From Paramacrobiotus metropolitanus (Eukaryota > Tardigrada > Eutardigrada > Parachela > Macrobiotidae), in contig NW_026570529.1 of NCBI RefSeq assembly GCF_019649055.1, positions 1 to 59,166 on the forward strand: DNA of 59,166 bases, written 5' to 3'. Positions 38,001 to 48,110 of the stretch are shown one piece after another. The position numbers and the translations under genes were made by a program. Below the pieces are notes generated by a model. That model had not been told where the DNA came from. It ran no database searches and was given only the letters and a program-made list of their open reading frames with translations. The first letter of the stretch is position 1. The number at the start of each line of letters is the position of its first letter.

Positions 38001-41000
38001 GAATCCGTTAGACGTTTGGTTTAATTACACACTCGACGGATGTGCTTTACGGAAAAATTCCGGTTATGCTGATCATTCTGGTGAATTTCACCGGTAGCAT
38101 CGATGCTCACTGCGAACCGCTGCACCACAAAAACAGGTGAGTACAGATACTGTACCTTCATAAATGGCAAACGACTGATCGAAATTAAAGCGGCGCTTAA
38201 TCAGATGTTCCATTTTAATCCGGTCAAAATCACCTTCCTTGGCTTTAGTCAAAATAAAATAAAAATACAAAATAAAGCAGAAGTAACAAACAAGTTACAA
38301 ACTTTTGGCAAGTTAAAGCCCCAGAGGAAACCAAGCACCTGTAATTTTAATGGCTTCTCCAGGGCGGGCGGAAGTGCCGTCATTATGAGTTAATGCGGCT
38401 TGCCGGCCGCAGTGATTTTGAGCTTTCCCCATGTCTCTGTTTCATTTAATACACTTTTTCTGGCATTTTTGCAGTAAACTTCAATATGAATCATAAACTC
38501 CGAAAAAACTATCGCCGATTTAAGTGCCGTGTGAGACGCCGAGCTTTGTTCAAAACGTTAGATGAGCTGTTCGCTCGGGCGCTTCTGCTTGCTGAAGCCG
38601 ATCGGAAATTTGAGAAGTTCTACGTTCGACACGAAATCGGCTTAGAGGAGATGCCTCGAGAGAAATTTGAATTGTTTTTTCGTTTACGATCCTACGCGGA
38701 TTTCTGCCGCCTTCTGGAAGCTCTGGATCTTCCAGAACGGATTGTTTGCGACAATGGGACCGCCGTGAGCGCGGAAGTCGCTTTGGCTGTTACCCTTCGA
38801 CGTCTCGCGTACCCTTGTCGGTGGGTGGACACAATGGACTTTCTTGGAAGAGACAGAACTCAACTATCAAGAATCTTCAATACCACCCTGGACCTCATTT
38901 ATGACAAAAAAGGGTGGCTGCTGGAATCGCTCGGTTGGATAACGCGGGAGCGTATCGAGAAATACGCGGATGCTATTCATCGTGCAAGTAAAGGGCGATA
39001 TGGTGAGGTGGTCATTTTTTGCATTTTGTTTTCAAAACACCGAGACATATTTGGCGGAATCTGAAATGCTGTTTTTTATCCAGCCCACTGTTGGGGATTC
39101 ATAGATGGGACAGCGCGGGCAATCTGCAAGCCGAGCTTGTACCAGGAGGATTATTATTCTGGCCATGCAGGCACTCACGCGTTAAAGTTCCAGTCTGTGG
39201 TCGCACCTGATGGGTTAATCATCAATATGTTTGGACCGGTTGAAGGGCGTCGTCATGATGTTTTATGCTGCTTAAGAGTCAGCTGCGAAAACGGCTACAG
39301 AGGAAGAACCTCGATTGGGGAAACCCCGAGTATTGCCTGTTTGCAGACAAAGGTTACAATATCTCGCCTGAAATTCAAACTCCGTATAAAGGTCTCAATT
39401 TAACGCCGGAAGAAATTGAGTTTAACAAAGATATGGCTCTGTGCCGCGTGGCGGTTGAACTTGGATTTTTAAAGATTGCGCGATCTTTTGCCTACTGTAA
39501 CTATTCAAGAAGTCAGCAGCTGTTGTGGCAGCAAACTGCCAAAATTTATCTCGTTTCTGCTCTTCTGACCAACTGTTTGACGTGCTTATATGGCTGCGCT
39601 ATTATTGGCGGCAAATACAAAGTGGAGTCACCCACGTTAGAGGATTACCTCGACCCATCCTGAGTGGCAAGAAGTTTTGCTGTTATTATTTTAGCAACTT
39701 ATAGTGCTACTTTAGCAAGTGCTACTTCGAAAAACTGTACCGTTTAACCGGAACGCAATAAATGTATAGTTACTCTGTTCTCCATAATGTACTTATGGAG
39801 GATGGTTCCTTTTTTTATAAGTAACGGACCAATATCTACATATCCTACATCACGCCAGCAAATGATAAAAACAGTTAGTTAATTCCTATTAATTGAATCC
39901 ATTGCATTTACAATAAAGTGACAAAATGCAAAATCAATTACCGGTTAACAAAATTTATTCTTCAGTTTTTCATCACGCATAAACACCCAAATTTTTCCAA
40001 ACACTACTCCTCGGAAGATGTTTCGCCTCCTTTCTCAAAAGATGTTTCGCCGGTCTTTTTGGCGGAGGTTGTTTTAGCGAAAAGACCTAAAGCATCTCGA
40101 ATAACATTCAAAGAAGCCAAGTGTTTCTCTAGATCTAACTTTCTATCTTTATCTCGTGCTTCTTCTTCTTTTTGCATTCTTTCTGCTTCCATTCGTATGC
40201 GTTCTTTTTCCAGTTCAAACTTTTGCTTTTGGAGTTCTCTTTCCAGCGCCCGATCAAACTCCATCTGCTTTTGTTCTGACAACCACTGCTTCCATTGCAT
40301 ATCTGCGGCTTCTTTTGCAGACTCGGAAAATTTCATAACCGCATCCACCATGTCTCTCTTTTTGCCGCGGATAGCCGCTTTCGGGAGATTCTCCCTCTTT
40401 TTTGAAACTTGAGTTTCGTCTGATGATTTTGGAGAGCCGGATGCATTGAGGTCATACTGCAAGTCTTTGTCACCTAGTCACCGTTGCAATAATTAATTTA
40501 GAAACTAATTATAAAGCGTTATGGACTGCGAGGCATATTAAGTTTATTTTACATCAAATTTCGACACGGGTTTTACAGGATTAGCCATACCATCATCCAC
40601 ATTCATTTCGTCAATGACCCTGTAGGAATCTTCGGCTGCGTTATCCGAAACAGCAGCCTCCTCGCGGGTTTCCGCTTCTTTCCGGGAGATTCCCCTTCCG
40701 CTTGTGCACAAACATGACTTTGCCGTTTGACTTGCTGCTCGAGACGACAGCGTTGTTTCTCCATAACGGACCTAGAAAAAAAACCAACCGAAAAAAAACT
40801 CTAGTTTACATAGAAATAGTTTACATTTATATCTTAATATATATTATCCTTAGGCTTAATATATAAAACTAAAGTTTCGAATTAAACCTGGCTCCCCATC
40901 TCCTAATGAAACCTGGCGCACTATCTCCTAAGAATTGCCAAAAATTCTGCATAAAATGGTAAGTCGTAAATAGGAACAGGTGAAATAAATGCTTTTAGAT

Positions 41001-44000
41001 AAGTTTCAATTACTAGTTTTTAGGAAGCTCTTACCATCAATGTCAAGCTCAAAACTTTCTTTTCGATTTAGACGCCCAACCAGCCCGGTAGCTTCAGCTT
41101 CCTCACGCAGGCAGATTCGCTCATCGGAATTATAATCTAGAATATCCTCATCATCTGCCAGCAGATCGCTGACTTTGTTAGCTGTAGACATGCCCAGGGT
41201 TCGCCTTGCCATTGTTCGTTTCTCCAAGCCACGCCTGCGGTCCTCCGCTCCGGGGTTAATCCCCTCTCCAACAGGTCCAGACTTCTTCAGCTGGTAAATT
41301 TCTAAGAGCAGCTGATCTTTATCATCCATTGCCGGTGGTTCGGTTCCCGTCGGGCGCTTGACGAAGACTTTGTAAAACTTCTCGAGTGCTTTGGAAACAT
41401 GGTTTTGAAACAGCTTGCTGGCATTTGGAATATTTTCCAAGAGTTTACGTTCTTTCAGGATACCGACGATTTTGTTCCAGCGCGCAACAAAAGGAACAGA
41501 ATTCCTTTTAAATTCCCAAGGATTATTTTCAATCACAACCTGATACTTAGCACACAGCGAATTCTCCCTTTCTTTATCGATTTCCAGTTTCTTTTGCTGC
41601 TTTTCCAGTTTTTGTTGGCCTTTCTTCGTTAGAGGCAACTTCTTCCTCCCGCGTTTTGGCGGAGCGTCATAATCCGGGGTTCCAACAAAACCTTCTTGGG
41701 TTAAACTCGTTGCAGCACTAAGAGGTTCCTCCTCGTCACGCGGTAGTCCGCTTTCACTGTGTGCTGGCATCGCTGAATCTTCGAGAAACATACGATCACT
41801 GTCTAAGCTGTCGCCTTCATCGGCCACTGGGATAACGGAGATGTTCTCTTGCGCATGAAGGTCGACAGGATAGGAAACGTCACAATCGGGCTGCAAGAAC
41901 AATGAACTCGCTAATAGCGACGGATCAGAGATATGTTCCCAACTTGCAATCACGTTATTTCCAGATGCTAGTTGTATTGCAACTTCTGCTGAAAAAGGTC
42001 CGACAACACTACCTATTGGCAAGGACATTTTTGTGGTAAACTTTCAAACAACAAATAACAAATAAAACTAAGACGCTTGATCTGCAGCAGCGAATTTTTT
42101 ATTTATCACCACAATTAAGAAAGAAAGTCAAGAAATAAAAGCGGCTAAGTTGTTAGCTAAGTAGCTGACTGCTAATAGGTAGTCCCAATTGCGACTGCAT
42201 TTTGACTTTTTGAATCATCCCGCCCAACGCTGCCCCAAGCCCCCCAAACGAAAATGCCAAAAATCAAAGTTTTTGGAACTTTCAGAATCGGTCTGCCAGA
42301 GCGGAAATTCCGGACGTGACGGAATTCCGAGCGCGACGATAATTGCTAGCCAATGGGAGCATTCTCGGTTGGGACGGGAATTTTAATTTCGGCCGTCATT
42401 TTCATTTTCGACTGGCATGTTCATCCCGCCCAAAAAAATCGCACTAGGTACACTATAAAATATCAGAAAACCAAATTAGTAGCACCTAGACATAACTTAT
42501 ACGTGGCTAGAAATAACCTGGAAATATTTGTAGCAACTAATTAGTAGCACCTACATATACTGCACGTGCATTGCAATTTGCAATAATAATTAGTAGCACC
42601 TAGACGAAATTCGCATTGCAAACGCGAATTTATTAAAGTATTTAGTAGCACCTAATTAGTAGCGCGGCCGTCACTACTAGCGCCTAGACGGTAATGTAAT
42701 GGAGCCCATTTCGCAATTTCTATTGGTTGTGATCACAGCCAATGAACGCATTGTTCCCATACGAGGGAAGAACGCGTGTAGGCGCACGGCTGCCAACCGC
42801 CACAGGGTACCATCCTGGCGAGAATCGTCAGTCGTCCGTAGCAGTCGTCCAGGTGTGTGCGGTGTGCCGCTTGCTATCGCGCATCGCACGAAAAATGAGT
42901 ACCGAATAATCGCGAATATTGGAATATGCATTCGTTTGCATTTTGTAGAATGCAAGCGAGCGTTGCATGGTTTATCATGCAGTTATCCTGTTTCGGCTGC
43001 GGTAATGGTTATTTGTGATTTTCTTTCCATATTAGTTAGTTAACAAATCTTGCTAATTTTCATAATCATTTTTGGTATTTTTCTGATTTTGTTCAGCTTT
43101 TTAATTTGTTACGCTAAAATTCGATGTGCGAGCGCTGTGTTTCGAGTGATCTTATCGGTGTCTGATTGTGAGACTTTAGTTTATCGTTATGAACATTTGT
43201 TTTGTGGCTTACATTTACCAGTTACAACTACAAGATCATTAACGTGTTATTCGCTCCTGTTTTAGATGGCACAATAATTTGCGGCCTGATTTGAAAAAGG
43301 GAGAATGGTCGTTGGCCGAGGAAGTGATGATTTTCAGTTGCTGGAGAGTATGGGGTCCGCAGTGGGCCAAAATCTCCGTGCACTGGAAGGCCGTTCGGAC
43401 AACCGTGTGAAAAATCACTGGAACTGTCATATGAAACGCCGTCTTGAAAAGGATAATGAGTACGTGGCCGTTGTGACTAAGACCGTGGAAGCTTTGGATT
43501 TGGTCAGTGCTCTTCGAGATATCATGGTAAGGCTGCAGAAGATATGTTTTACAAAACCTACGTCCGTTTTTGTGCAGAAAGCCTAACACTTCCTCATAAT
43601 TCATTAGTTGCAACTTCTGTTTTCATTACACGTACACGAAAATGGACTGTTTTGCGCCGTTGTAAACTCGTGAGTGTTTGAATTATAATGTTTCAAGACT
43701 TATTTCACTTTGGCGTTTTTTGTCGGTTTTTACTTACAAGTATTACTCGTAGTACACTGGGAATTGCATTTGGTTTATTGTACGGCTGCATGCATGAAAA
43801 TATCGCTTAATTAATTTAAGTGAGGGTTTAATTAATTTAAATTGATTAACTTGCAAAATTAACCAAGAATACTAACTGAGTTAATTTTGCAAGATAGGTT
43901 TTGTTTTAAATTTCCACAAAATATTTGTTTAGTGATGTGATGCAGTACCTTACTCCAGCATTTTGGTACTTTTTTCAGAACGTGGAGAACAGCGAAAAGG

Positions 44001-45299
44001 CATTTAAAGACCTGATCTCTCCGCAAATTGTCGACTATCTGCGTACAAATCACCATAATGAGTTGGATTCTCGCACAAGCTCCTACGTTCCACGTAGCAC
44101 ATACGTGTCTCCGCGCAAACGGCACAAATCCCCGCGATCCCCGAAGAGAATCTCCACGGCTAAAGCCAACAGCACGGGAATTGGTTCCTTCGCGGCATCC
44201 TTACTGGAGAAGCAGCAGCAAAAAGCGGCAAAACGACAGCAAGAAAATAAACCGGATCAATGTACGACCGATTTGTTAGAGCCGGTTGCAAAATTTTCCG
44301 AGCTCTCGAATGGCACAGATAGTGCCGCGGCAGATGGATATATGGACGAAGATGTCCCGGAGGTGAGTGATACTACAACACTTCGCAGTTAATTTGAGAT
44401 TAGAAGATTAACGATAGGTATCATTGAATATCGGTATATTTAAGGAACAGTTTATAAAATCAAATGCAGATAAGGCTTTTATACGATGTAATAAATTTTT
44501 GTATTATACATGGGTTACTTTTTAATCAACGTGTAAGTTATTTATGAAAACCGTCTGCGGTTATTTATAAGACTTATGCCACGTAACCTGACTTAGAATA
44601 TCACCGTCAACATACTGGAACTTAACGGCTGACTTATGTCATACCATTTGTTCAGTTTGTTCAGCTTGTTTTAATATTGTTCCATTTCTGCAGGAAGAAT
44701 TTATCGAAGATATGGATGAGTACAGGCTTCCCACAAAGCCGCCCACCGTCGCATTTGCACCCAAAACAAAACAACCCGTTGCCAAACCCCGGCGGACTGC
44801 ACCATCACCCGCAAGCGCGCGACGTCCCGTTTTCTATCGTGTCAGGAAGTCTCATTCCCGTCAGCATTACAAAACCGACGACGAACCCCACGCCTATGCG
44901 GCCATCAGCCAGGCTCCGCCAATCCTCCAACTACCGTCGGTTAACCTTCTCGAGCAGATGCAGCAGGCCTCCAAGATGGAAGCGGTGGAAGCGCTGATCA
45001 AATTATCCACACTGACGGCACCCACCACAACCGCTTTCGTGCGTCGTGTGGATCCCGTCCCAGCGGACCGGGATGATGTCGAGGAGTTGACTGACAAGAG
45101 TAGCGGGGCATCGGAAGTAAAAGGTGATAAGGCCGTTCGTCGCGGACGTCCGAAGCGCTCCGAGCCGGAAATTGTGGCGAAAAGGGAGGAAGTGCGAGTG
45201 GAGATATCCAGTAGTGGTCGGCCCGTACGGATGAAGCGCGGCACAGTAACGGATATGCTGCGGGCTTTTGATCGGGATATTGACGAAGCCTTGGGATAA
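32052..45299 (+). CDS. R2R3-Myb transcription factor with AT-hook, interrupted by a giant first intron
   Basis: Myb repeats are helix-turn-helix DNA-binding units. Exon 32052-32326 encodes R2 (KGNWTREEDALLVQLVQDA ... HWAEIAKNLPGRVGKQCRER). Exon 43266-43526 continues in phase with WHNNLRPDLKKGEW and R3 (WGPQWAKIS, then one frame over LEGRSDNRVKNHWNCHMKRR), matching animal Myb. Exons 43979-44362 and 44694-45299 encode a Ser/Lys-rich linker (PRKRHKSPRSPKRIS) and a tail with an AT-hook-like RRGRPKRSEP. R2 has about 17 extra residues (SAGHAETDPDASGPRVT) between helices 1 and 2. No R1 is seen. The spliced length is 1526 nt, one base short; the break sits after ATCTCC in R3. Intron 1 is about 10.9 kb and contains the mobile element at 33284-42779. 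Confidence 0.82.
33284..33333. repeat. Left terminal inverted repeat core with internal hairpin
   Basis: It contains the 24-bp and 13-bp blocks that recur in inverted orientation at the right end. Between them, 33303-33323 forms a hairpin: ATGGGGAAC, 3-base loop AAC, GTTCCCCAT. The right end has a diverged version of this central part. Confidence 0.8.
33399..33524 (+). repeat. Left subterminal TTAGTAGCACCTA repeats
   Basis: Copies or partial copies start near 33399, 33413, 33454, 33497 and 33508. The last (TTAGTAGCACCTAGACA, 33508-33524) is identical to one at the right end. Subterminal repeats of this kind are usually transposase or accessory-protein binding sites. Confidence 0.7.
33860..35289 (+). 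CDS. CCHC zinc-knuckle / coiled-coil protein of the intronic element
   Basis: Multi-exon frame: 33860-33887, 34017-34145, then exons beginning near 34229, 34484 and 34662, with the final frame ending at 35289. A repeated box occurs in successive exons: RGTPLSGEPRADW, then RGIPLSGEPRALW, then a related RGIPRSAS, which suggests exon duplication. Two similar segments (CRTLSMCTLGGNSNFGG; SASLCTVGGVVSNLTGA) also repeat. Near the C-terminus lies a zinc knuckle, CYRCHKNGHRQSQC (C-x2-C-x4-H-x4-C), followed by a charged coiled coil (RFRHQDEKAQLERDHEVEKM). Zinc knuckles bind single-stranded nucleic acid. Its position just inside the left end suggests an element-encoded accessory protein. The family is not recognised. 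Confidence 0.55.
36020..37937 (-). CDS. Multi-LIM-domain protein, apparently truncated, inside the element
   Basis: LIM domains are double zinc fingers used for protein binding at the cytoskeleton or in the nucleus. Minus-strand exons supported: about 36929-36371 and about 36251-36020, with probable upstream exons near 37937-37650, 37366-37291 and 37117-37010. One complete LIM is visible: CYGCGEKL ... EWHTGCLSCGHCNNN ... PLCEKC. Half domains are CGKCGGDLPKEFHMRNDVPI-CNKC and CSGCIEPIADGDHVHAKGRH-FHRNC. The last domain, CASCKEPILGDKL ... WHRDCFHYQ, stops at a splice donor (36019), and no matching second-finger exon was found downstream to 33860. At least two frame changes occur (near 36800 and 36700). 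The gene looks like a fragment. It opposes the transposase, so antisense frames at 36308-36796 are shadows. Confidence 0.6.
38486..39663 (+). CDS. PIF/Harbinger-type DDE transposase (HARBI1-like nuclease)
   Basis: Harbinger transposases cut and join DNA with an RNase H-fold DDE centre. Exons 38486-39002 and 39084-39663. The N-terminal helical DNA-binding part includes VSAEVALAVTLRRLAYPCRW and RTQLSRIFNTTLDLIYD. The catalytic part shows HCWGFIDGTARAICKPS (first Asp), HALKFQSVVAPDGLIINMF, GPVEGRRHD, YCLFADKGYNISPEI (second Asp) and VAVELGFLKIARSFAY (candidate Glu). These match the DDE_Tnp_4 subgroup common in animals and fungi. One frame change occurs at the T run near 39260; the spliced length is 1097 nt, one base short of a multiple of 3. 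With that base it is about 365 aa, so the gene may be intact. Confidence 0.85.
39664..40003. other. Spacer between transposase and accessory gene
   Basis: Convergent 3' flanks of the transposase (+) and the accessory gene (-). It contains AGTGCTACT and AAGTGCTACT at about 39710-39725, the reverse complement of the subterminal AGTAGCAC core, so the motif is not limited to the ends. Confidence 0.45.
40004..42028 (-). CDS. Basic, coiled-coil accessory protein of the Harbinger-like element (possible SANT/trihelix)
   Basis: Harbinger elements normally encode a second, Myb/SANT-like protein that brings the transposase to the ends. The minus-strand exon 42028-about 41034 starts MSLPIGSVVGPFSAEVAI and has an acidic region (DEGDSLDSDRMFLEDS), a basic region (PPKRGRKKLPLTKKGQQKLE) and an aromatic helical block (NNPWEFKRNSVPFVARWNKI, KALEKFYKVF) that could be a SANT/trihelix-type fold. 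A middle exon around 40770-40550 reads partly in two frames (RKEAETREEAAVSDNAAEDS). The last exon (from about 40459, acceptor ACTTGCAG, to 40004) is a long charged coiled coil (ERELQKQKFELEKERIRMEA). The first and last exons lack internal stops. Exon joining is inferred. Confidence 0.6.
42476..42665 (+). repeat. Right subterminal TTAGTAGCACCTA repeats
   Basis: Copies start at 42476, 42541, 42590, 42642 and 42656 (the last is partial). They lie in the same orientation as the left array, although the outer ends are inverted. The 17-mer at 42476-42492 equals that at 33508-33524. Confidence 0.75.
42732..42779. repeat. Right terminal inverted repeat core
   Basis: It is the inverted partner of 33284-33333: ATCACAGCCAATG at 42732-42744 and a 24-bp block at 42756-42779 are exact reverse complements of the left blocks, with a diverged 11-base centre. 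Confidence 0.8.
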
Positions 45300-46685
45300 G
45301 AGGTAATTTTCTAGCTATTATGGATGAGAACTGTTACACCGGGAATTTTTGTTATATACTTACTTGACAATTAAAAAATTATTGCTCTATGCTTACTGTT
45401 TTTGATTTTGCTGTTCTAGCTAACAAATACCTAAGTAAAAATCTGGCGAAATGTTTTATAAGGTTCGATTAGTTTGATTCACGTTTTATACGTTCAAACT
45501 GGTGCAGTGTACGTAATTTAGATCCGCTTATCTGAAGCAGTTTTAATTTTGTTTGTTGTTATTTTAGTCTGGAATGCGGAGCTTCGTTCCTTGTACAATT
45601 TATTATTTGTTGGAGAATAATTGGTGCTTCCGAAAAAGAAGTTTTCCGTCGTGACTTGCTTTATTTTTGCTACATTCTGAGCAGCATTTGTCAGTCAGTC
45701 TTCAGTTTTACACCGTTCTTGATCCAAATGTATTAAATTTTGCCTTGTGATGATCCTCTTGTCTGTTGTGACAGTACTATCGATGTTAATTTGTGCCATG
45801 CAGGGACATGGTGATATTACGTTCAGGTTTATGCTGTTGTTTATTTTCCGGACGGAGTTTATTGCAAAGTTGTATTGTTTTTTTCGGAATAAAAGGCCTA
45901 CTTGAACTACTTTTCCGAATTAACACTACATGAGAATCAATCCGCCTCAGCAAAAACTAATTTCCAATGCTAAAAAGAACGCATTAATATTACATGTATT
46001 TCTCGCAAAAATCGGGGATCAGGCGGATGACGATTATTGCGTTCCTGTGTTATTATGGACAATGTTCGTGTGGGATGCGATTTCAACAGTAGCGGAAGTG
46101 GTTTTATGACGCTGGAACGATTTCTAATTTGTCCGATAGTACGTACACCGACGTCCTTGATGCGCTGTTGAGCCAATCGAATAAAAGCGTTTTACTCGTA
46201 AAAATGTAGGCTGGGAGGAAACGGCCGACGTTGCCTACATCCGCGTGCCTGATGATAGTGGAAAATGAGCTCCAACAAAAGGTAAAATCTCATAATCCAC
46301 AAGAAACAGGTGTTTCAATGGATGTCGATGATTACACGGCTCCGGTACTGTTGGCTGTTTGCTGTAGCAGCGGCTGATTGTTGGCGAAGTGGACGGAAAT
46401 CGATTTCGTTCAACCATACTCAAAAAGGTCACTGAGAGGCCGGCAGCACGGTGTGGAGTATTTTTTCCGCATTCAATATATCCTGGTAAATTTAATCAAA
46501 TTTAGGACGCTGGTAGGTAAATGATTGGTATATAAGAAGATCGGTTTTTATTGAAGTTATATCGATGTGTCGGCAATATTTCTGCTAAATCGGCAATTTT
46601 TGGGTGTGTAGTGGACATTACATTGGTATTATATAGCTCATCATCCGTGCTGCTACATTTTTTCTTCTGATTTGTCATCCGCCAA
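45300..46685. other. Intergenic region with scattered non-functional frames
   Basis: 3' flank of Myb, then a region (45930-46440) where short coding-like pieces occur in several frames and strands, for example DVAYIRVPDDSGK at about 46230. This may be a decayed transposable element, but no domain was recognised. Confidence 0.35.
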
Positions 46686-48110
46686 ATGAACACCATGGTA
46701 TTTTCTAAGGCTCTGATTCTACTTTCTGTCAGTTATTTGATTGTGGTATTGACCGTCAGCTGCTTTGCTGCGCCTTGGCCGGAAGCTGGTAAGCACTTAC
46801 AATAAGCATCGAACAATAAGCTGCAATAATATCTGTGGTTATATCATAATTGTATCGTATCGCGAAAGTATCGCTCACCTATTGGGGAAAAAAAACTTGC
46901 TTTTTCTGAGCTGATCATTACGAACAACCGAGACGTTTAGTCGTTTACCGATTACTGGGGACACGTACATGTAACTTTGCCTTGTTCGTCAAATACTAGC
47001 TGAATACGAGTTTATTGTTTCGAACAATACTGTGCAGTAGAATTTCTAATCGTAGGACGTAAGCAGTTTAATATCGAGAATACAAAATTTTCCGTAGTTT
47101 TGTTATCTTGTATTGCAAAATATTTATAACACTCTGTATATCAATGTTCAGTATAATATTATAAGTTTTAGACCTGACAAGTGAGTGAAAATACGCCAAC
47201 CCATCCACAGTAAATGAGTTTACTGATCGAATATGCGCGTGGTGCGAATTTGGTTATGGATGTTATATTCTTTGACTGTTGACCTTTTAATAACGGATAT
47301 CTTTTGCTGTTACCTGTTTTCTTTATACTACGCAGCATATTGCAAGTTTGACGCTGGTATTATATTATGCTAACCGTACTGATCTCTATACATCGCTTAA
47401 GATAACCATAAAATAAATTTATGAAATCCGCTTTTGAAGTTTTTATGGTTTACAAGTTGTGTACTTACTTATTTATTTTATTTCAGTTTTAATGTTGTAA
47501 CGCTAACCAGTGTCGACCTTATATTCTGATCCCCGTTTTGTTAATTATTGCGAAGTGAGTTAATCATACTGTATTGTCATTTATGGACGCTTGGTAGAGA
47601 AGCAATTATTGTAAAATTTTTTGACCTTATTAATAACAAATTTCAATGCCATCTTATGTTGGTCATACATTATTAATTTCACACAATTACATTTTTTTTA
47701 TAATCCAGCATGAACCGGTTGCTCTTTTGAATGCTTATAAAATATGTCACTACGTATCTGTACATACACTCATGTACTTCTACAGATTCAATACTCTTAA
47801 AGCTTTTGTTTACCATGAATTATACTGTGAAATGTTTGTAGCCTACCCGGCACAGTATGGCGGTGTGTTTCCGCGGGCGGCCTATCTGCCGTATCCCCGT
47901 CCGGGCCTGGGACTACGCTCCGTATCCGGTAGGAATGAGTCGACCAAGATGCTGCGACCTGAGCCAGCCGGTGGTCATATCCGATTACTCGTAGGTAAAC
48001 GGATGCCCTACTACAGCGCCATCAATGTCATCGACGATCAGGATGATTTCCTGAGGAAGCGCGCCATCAACGACGACCCGGAGCCCATTGAATTCCTCGG
48101 CCGGAAGTGA
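46686..48110 (+). CDS. Candidate neuropeptide / secreted prepropeptide
   Basis: Two exons, 46686-46788 and 47842-48110, join in phase 1 to give 123 residues. Residues 1-28 form a clear signal peptide (KALILLSVSYLIVVLTVSC). The mature part has prohormone-convertase sites: GKR at 86-88 after GGHIRLLV (Gly gives C-terminal amidation), RKR at 106-108, and GRK at the extreme C-terminus (121-123) after PEPIEFL. Predicted products include a peptide ending in RLLV-amide and AINDDPEPIEFL-amide, the latter resembling the EFL/EFLG-amide type. There is no cysteine after the signal peptide. The family is not certain; a secreted cuticular or antimicrobial proprotein is the alternative. Confidence 0.6.
46789..47841. 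other. Intron of the prepropeptide gene
   Basis: AT-rich intron of about 1.05 kb separating the signal-peptide exon from the peptide-coding exon. No other feature was seen. Confidence 0.5.

Larger units (their letters stand above)
33284..42779. mobile_element. TIR-bounded Harbinger-like DNA transposon with four gene units, inside the Myb intron
   Basis: The two ends carry inverted sequences: 33284-33307 is perfectly complementary to 42756-42779 (24 bp), and 33321-33333 to 42732-42744 (13 bp). Weaker similarity reaches outward toward 33241 and about 42820. Both ends also hold five copies of the TTAGTAGCACCTA-type motif. The interior encodes, in order: a CCHC/coiled-coil protein (+), a multi-LIM protein (-), a PIF/Harbinger-type DDE transposase (+) and a basic coiled-coil protein (-). 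A transposase plus a second DNA-binding protein is the normal Harbinger plan; the LIM gene is not. The exact outer ends and target-site duplication could not be fixed. The insertion lies between the Myb R2 and R3 codons. Confidence 0.7.

Noticed and set aside
39918-40412. 164-codon plus-strand Ser/Phe-rich frame
   Set aside because: Antisense mirror of the Glu/Lys-rich coiled coil of the accessory gene.
45930-46440. Possible decayed gene or transposon with fragments in several frames
   Set aside because: Pieces are too short and inconsistent to assign a family; noted only as an intergenic comment.
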